Below, in pieces: positions 60,536 to 64,000 of a DNA stretch of 64,000 nucleotides. The stretch is from Myxococcus stipitatus (lineage in GTDB: Bacteria; Myxococcota; Myxococcia; Myxococcales; Myxococcaceae). Location: assembly GCF_037414475.1 (NCBI RefSeq), contig NZ_CP147913.1, forward strand, positions 8,690,501 to 8,754,500. Reading direction: 5' to 3'. Positions within the stretch are counted from its first letter, which is position 1; each line of letters begins with the position of its first letter. The position numbers were made by a program, and so were the translations under genes. Below the pieces are notes generated by a model. The model had not been told where the DNA came from, did no database searches, and saw nothing but the letters and a program-made list of their open reading frames with translations.

Positions 60536-61519
60536 ATGGACATCATGAACGACACATCGCGGGGAGAGGTGGCGGAGCGTTGGGCGTGGCTCTTTCCCGG
60601 GCAGGGGTCCCAGAAGGTCGGGATGGGCCGGAGGATGCTCGAGCGCTCCGTCGAGGCACGGCGCGTCTTCGAGGAAGCCTCGGAGGCCATCGGGGTCGAC
60701 CTCGCGCGGCTCTGCCTGGAGGGACCTCTCGAGAAACTGACGGCGACCGAGAACGCGCAGCCCGCCATCGTGACGGTGAGCGTGGCGTGCCTCGCGGAGT
60801 TGCGAGAGCTCGGGCTTGAACCTCCCATCGTGGCGGGGCACAGCGTGGGGGAGTTCTCCGCCCTCGTGGCCGCGGGATGCCTGCCGCTGGCGGAGGCGGT
60901 CCGTGCGGTGCGCAAGCGAGGCCAGCTCATGGCGAGCGTGACGGCGCCAGGCCGCATGTTGGCCGTCATGGGTCTGGAGCAGTCGCGGGTGGAGGCGCTG
61001 TGCCAGGAGGCCGCGCGTGAAGGGGTGGTCGTCGTGGCCATCCACAACAGTCCCCAGCAGTTCGTGCTCTCCGGAGCCGTGCGAGCCCTGGAGTGCTTCA
61101 AGGACCTGGCGCTGGCCGCGGGCGCGAAGGAATGCGTGATGCTGGAGGTGAGCCATGCCTTCCACTCACCCTTGATGGCCCAGATTCACGAGGACTGGCG
61201 CGCGGAGGTCGCGCGACTCCGGCTGCGCATGCCCCGGTGCCCCGTGATCCTCAACACCACGGCGAAGGAGTTGCGGACACTCGTCTGCATCCGGCAATCC
61301 TTGGGGGATCAAATCACCGCTCCTGTCCTGTGGATGCAGTGCGTGAGGAATCTCGCCGGACAGGGCGTGACGCGGGTGCTCGAAGTCGGCGACAGCAAGG
61401 TGGTGTCGTCGCTCGCGCGCCGCACCGTGCCATCTCTCCAGGCATTGACGTTCCTGGATCCTTCGATCCTCAACCAGATTGCACCTGTCAAGGGCTGGCG
61501 GACCCTGGGTGAATCTTGA
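60536..61519 (+). CDS. Trans-acting malonyl transferase (FabD-like)
   Basis: 327-residue stand-alone acyltransferase with all catalytic elements: FPGQGSQ, Ser103 in GHSVGEFSAL, a GHSV motif typical of malonyl specificity, and His207 in VSHAFHSPL. It resembles FabD and PfaB-type AT proteins and could supply malonyl groups to the ACP repeats, especially for the subunit whose own AT is inactivated. Two in-frame ATGs (60536 and 60545) are possible; neither has a strong ribosome site. It is the last gene before a 173-bp gap with a hairpin, so it probably ends the operon. Confidence 0.88.
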   Translation: MDIMNDTSRGEVAERWAWLFPGQGSQKVGMGRRMLERSVEARRVFEEASEAIGVDLARLCLEGPLEKLTATENAQPAIVTVSVACLAELRELGLEPPIVAGHSVGEFSALVAAGCLPLAEAVRAVRKRGQLMASVTAPGRMLAVMGLEQSRVEALCQEAAREGVVVVAIHNSPQQFVLSGAVRALECFKDLALAAGAKECVMLEVSHAFHSPLMAQIHEDWRAEVARLRLRMPRCPVILNTTAKELRTLVCIRQSLGDQITAPVLWMQCVRNLAGQGVTRVLEVGDSKVVSSLARRTVPSLQALTFLDPSILNQIAPVKGWRTLGES

Positions 61520-61527
61520 CGCGGTAG

Positions 61528-61542
61528 GCCTCGCAACGAGGC
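61528..61542. terminator. Hairpin after the malonyl transferase gene
   Basis: GCCTCG-caa-CGAGGC, a perfect 6-bp stem with a 3-base loop, begins 9 bp after the stop codon. It lacks a T-run, so intrinsic termination is uncertain, but the position at the end of the operon fits. Confidence 0.4.
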
Positions 61543-61692
61543 TCCGCGCAACGATTTCTCAAGGAAGTGCGCTGGCTTGTCTTCTCTTGGACTTCTTTAA
61601 ACCTACATCTGCCCTGTCTTGAACTGATGGGGGGCTTGTGGCAGGTTGTGAGCGTTTAGCTGGCGCGAAGCTTCTTCCGGAGAGAGGGTGCC

Positions 61693-62262
61693 ATGCCGGT
61701 TTGTGGGGGGGGCTTCGGCCCACGGGCGCGGAGTTGCGTCTGGTCATGTCTGGGTACGGTCCTGCTCTCGAGTCTGCTCGTTGGGGCGTGCTCGCACACT
61801 CCTGCCGCGCCAGCGACTTGCGAGCAGCCTCCTCCTTTTGTCCTGCATCTCGACGCGAGCACGCGCCTCAACGCGGATGACGTGGGCCGCTCGCTTCCGA
61901 CGAACATCCAGGTCTTCCAGCTCAAAGGCTCACGCCGCCTCGAGGCCGCGGACTTCCAGGACTTGTGGCAGCGTCCCAAGGAAGTCTTGGAGGAAGACTT
62001 GCTGGCCATGGATGAGTTCACCCTCGAGCCAGGCCAGCAATTGACGCGTGAAGTCAGTCGGACTTCTGGTGCGAGCTACCTTGCCGTCGTGGGAGTGTTC
62101 AGGCGCCCCGCAGGACAGGTGTGGCGGGCCGTGGAGCGGCTGCCCCAGGTGAGGCCGGAGGACTGCGACCCGGCGAAGAAGGCAGGTGCGCGTGAGTCTT
62201 CGATGCGATTCCTCGTCGAGGACTACCGCGTCGAGGCTCGCTCGAGCGAGGTCCGCAGATGA
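61693..62262 (+). CDS. tssJ: T6SS outer-membrane lipoprotein TssJ
   Basis: 189-residue lipoprotein. The signal region VLLSSLLVGAC places the lipidated cysteine near residue 33. The mature part, with FVLHLDASTRLNADDVGRSLP, IQVFQLKGSRRLEAADFQDLW and SYLAVVGVFRRPAGQVWR, matches TssJ, which anchors the TssL-TssM membrane complex of the type VI secretion system to the outer membrane. GGAGAGAGGG precedes the ATG. It overlaps tssK by ATGA and begins a new operon unrelated to the biosynthetic genes upstream. The 173-bp gap before it shows no clear promoter motif. Confidence 0.87.
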   Translation: MPVCGGGFGPRARSCVWSCLGTVLLSSLLVGACSHTPAAPATCEQPPPFVLHLDASTRLNADDVGRSLPTNIQVFQLKGSRRLEAADFQDLWQRPKEVLEEDLLAMDEFTLEPGQQLTREVSRTSGASYLAVVGVFRRPAGQVWRAVERLPQVRPEDCDPAKKAGARESSMRFLVEDYRVEARSSEVRR

Positions 62263-63680
62263 AGACGCCCCAGCGTGTTGTCTGGTCCGAGGGGATGTTC
62301 ATGAATCCCCAGCACCTGCAGCAGGCGGACCTCTATCACGAGGGATTGGTCGCGGCCCGGCTCGGCGCCCTGACGCCGTATGACTGGGGGGTCGTCGAGC
62401 AGGAGGTGGATGAGAAGGCACTCGCGGCGGGCCAGTTCCAGCTCCTGCGCTTCACGGGCATCCTCCCGGACGGCCTGCCGCTGTCCTTCGAGCGAGGCCA
62501 GCCCGAGGCCCCGCAGACGCGCCCCATCGAGGAGCACTTCAGCGCCAACAAGCGCTCGCTGGATGTGTACCTGGGCGTGGCCCGGGAGCGCGAAGGCATC
62601 TCGAGCTACGGCGCGACGGAGGAGTCCACGACGTCGCCGCGCTTCTCGATGGTGAGCCGCTCCGTGCCGGACCTGGCGGCGGCCGAGTCCGTCGTGCCGG
62701 TGGCCTTCGCGCAGCGCAACCTCCGGCTGCTCTTCGGCACGGAGCCGCGCGAGGACTACGACGTCATCAAGATCGCCGAGCTGGTGCGGGACCGGACGGG
62801 CGCCGTCGCGCTCGCCAGCAACTACATCCCTCCCTGCCTGCGCATCTCCGCCTCGCCGTACGTGCTGGACAGGCTGCGCCAGATCCTCAAGGCGATGCAG
62901 GGCAAGCAGCGCGAGCTGGCCGAGGGCCGCCGTCACCGCGACGCCACCGCGCTCGAGTTCTCCGCGGGCGACGTGACGAAGTACCTCCAGCTCAGCGCGC
63001 TCAACGGCCTCATCCCGCAGGTGGCCCACGTGGTGGAGGTCGCGGACCTCAACCCGCAGATGGTGTACCTGCTGCTGTGCCAGGCCGCCGGTCAGCTCTC
63101 CACGTTCTCCGCGGAGGCGGACCCGGGCGACCTGCCCAAGTTCCAGTACACCAACCTGCGCGCCACCTTCGACGGCCTCTTCCAACTGCTCCAGAAGCTG
63201 CTGGATGTCGTGGCCATCGAGCAGTGCATCACGGTGACGTTGGAGTCGCGCAAGGACGGCATGCACCTGGGGCGGCTGGAGGACGAGCGCTTCCTGAAGG
63301 CCGCGCAGTTCATCCTCGCGGTGCGCAGCGACCTGCCGGAGGCGGAGGTCGCCAAGAGCCTGCCGAACCTCTCGAAGATCGCCAGCTTCGTGGAGATTCG
63401 CGACATCATCAAAGCCGCGGCTCCGGGAGTGCCGGTGGAGGTCACCTTCCGCCCTCCGGCCGAGGTGCCGGTGAAGCCGGGCGTGGTGTACTTCTCGCTC
63501 GAGAGCGGCGACCCGTACTGGAAGAACGTCATCAGCGAGCAGAACGTGGCCATCTATCTGCCTCGCCCCTTCGAGCCATCGAAGACCAAGCTGGAACTGC
63601 TCGCGGTCCCCCGGTCAGGCGGCAACGGGAATGGGACCCATGGCGGGAGTTCGGCGAAGAAGAGCGCTGTCAGTCGTTAG
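62259..63680 (+). CDS. tssK: T6SS baseplate protein TssK
   Basis: 473-residue protein matching TssK, which connects the T6SS baseplate to the membrane complex. Recognisable segments are VVWSEGMFMNPQHLQQADLY at the N-terminus, the GILPDG strand turn, the central HVVEVADLNPQMVYLLLCQA and the C-terminal YFSLESGDPYW. Length agrees with the family (about 440-480). It overlaps tssJ by 4 bp and is followed by tssL after 92 bp. Together with tssJ and tssL this is the standard tssJKL order. Confidence 0.93.
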   Translation: MKTPQRVVWSEGMFMNPQHLQQADLYHEGLVAARLGALTPYDWGVVEQEVDEKALAAGQFQLLRFTGILPDGLPLSFERGQPEAPQTRPIEEHFSANKRSLDVYLGVAREREGISSYGATEESTTSPRFSMVSRSVPDLAAAESVVPVAFAQRNLRLLFGTEPREDYDVIKIAELVRDRTGAVALASNYIPPCLRISASPYVLDRLRQILKAMQGKQRELAEGRRHRDATALEFSAGDVTKYLQLSALNGLIPQVAHVVEVADLNPQMVYLLLCQAAGQLSTFSAEADPGDLPKFQYTNLRATFDGLFQLLQKLLDVVAIEQCITVTLESRKDGMHLGRLEDERFLKAAQFILAVRSDLPEAEVAKSLPNLSKIASFVEIRDIIKAAAPGVPVEVTFRPPAEVPVKPGVVYFSLESGDPYWKNVISEQNVAIYLPRPFEPSKTKLELLAVPRSGGNGNGTHGGSSAKKSAVSR

Positions 63681-63772
63681 AAGTGGGTTGAGGCGGGGGG
63701 CTGTCCACCACTCTGTCATCGCTGTACCTGGTGGGGCTCCCGGTCATCACGACGGGTGGAGGCATCGACAGG

Positions 63773-64000
63773 ATGGACAGAATCAATTCCATCACGCAGG
63801 AGAGCTTCGGGGCGCTGCTCCAGCTCCGGCAGTTCGGGGACAATGCGCTGCCCGCGGCGGAGCTCGTGCACCGTCAGCTGCGCACGTTCTTCGACCGCAT
63901 GCTCAAGCGCGCCAACGAGCTGGGCTTCGGCCAGCAGGACGCGCAGGAGATTGCCTATCCCATCGTCGCGCTCGCGGATGAGCTGGCCCTGGCTCGCGCT
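63773..64000 (+). CDS. tssL: T6SS inner-membrane protein TssL (DotU-like), 3' truncated
   Basis: The first 76 codons of a DotU/TssL-like gene run to the end of the window. The N-terminus reads MDRINSITQESFGALLQLRQ and continues with FGDNALPAAELVHRQLRTFF and DAQEIAYPIVALADELALA. This is the cytoplasmic helical domain that TssL uses to contact TssK and TssM. The C-terminal membrane anchor lies outside the window. An AGG ribosome site lies just upstream of the ATG at 63773. Assignment rests on these segments plus position after tssJ and tssK. Confidence 0.82.
   Translation, partial: MDRINSITQESFGALLQLRQFGDNALPAAELVHRQLRTFFDRMLKRANELGFGQQDAQEIAYPIVALADELALARA

Noticed and set aside
1-64000. CRISPR arrays, insertion sequences, tRNA and rRNA genes
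   Set aside because: No regularly spaced short repeats, transposase genes with terminal repeats, or RNA-gene signatures were seen.

Overview
The window is G+C-rich (roughly two thirds or more by eye) and densely packed, with ATGA/GTGA stop-start overlaps joining many genes. Large iterative PKS/PUFA-synthase-like genes, several P450s and a type VI secretion operon suggest a myxobacterium (Myxococcota). That assignment is inference from gene content; no rRNA or tRNA is present to confirm it.

Region 1 (1-9.3 kb) looks like a lipid or sterol-side-chain catabolic module. On the minus strand are an acyl-CoA dehydrogenase (cut by the window edge), a FadD19-like acyl-CoA synthetase, two thiolase/SCP-x-type proteins, two DUF35 OB-fold partners and a second acyl-CoA synthetase. 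Divergently transcribed are an SCP-2 sterol-carrier protein and a P450. Region 2 (9.3-11.9 kb) holds a double SnoaL-like protein and a probable DNA-repair pair: a HEAT-repeat (AlkD-like) protein and a radical SAM protein with a helix-hairpin-helix tail.

Region 3 (12.1-35.5 kb), mostly plus strand, is a rich tailoring-enzyme region. In order it has an ABBA (NphB-type) aromatic prenyltransferase, a SPASM radical SAM protein, a CrtI/CrtO-like FAD oxidoreductase, a small membrane protein, a P450, a dual-specificity phosphatase and the swivel/phosphohistidine half of a PEP-synthase-like phosphotransferase. It continues with an HpaB-type flavin monooxygenase, an amidohydrolase, a methyltransferase sharing an N-terminal domain with the SPASM protein, two HemN-like radical SAM proteins flanking an SCP-2-like protein, a small four-cysteine protein and a cupin-like unknown. 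Last come a CYP120-like P450, a halogenase-like flavoprotein, another P450 (minus), a KstD-like dehydrogenase, a secreted protein and the missing ATP-grasp half of the phosphotransferase.

Region 4 (36.2-61.5 kb) follows a 568-bp regulatory gap. It is one tightly coupled operon encoding an unusual PUFA-synthase-like megasynthase: four double-KS proteins, four tandem ACP repeats with a KR, three DH-type units, a dedicated phosphopantetheinyl transferase, a trans-acting malonyl transferase and a membrane-anchored HHxxxDG acyltransferase. Oddities include threonine instead of serine in every ACP repeat, three KS domains with replaced cysteine, a decayed AT in one of two paralogous subunits, and an Ntn-hydrolase (C45 acyltransferase) fused to a DH. 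No enoyl reductase or thioesterase is seen in the window, so an unsaturated chain released by acyl transfer is the simplest inference.

Region 5 (61.7-64 kb) is the start of a T6SS operon, tssJ-tssK-tssL, cut by the window edge. Regions 3 and 4 together probably form one uncharacterised biosynthetic system combining an unsaturated acyl chain with a prenylated or isoprenoid core. No such product can be named from the sequence alone.
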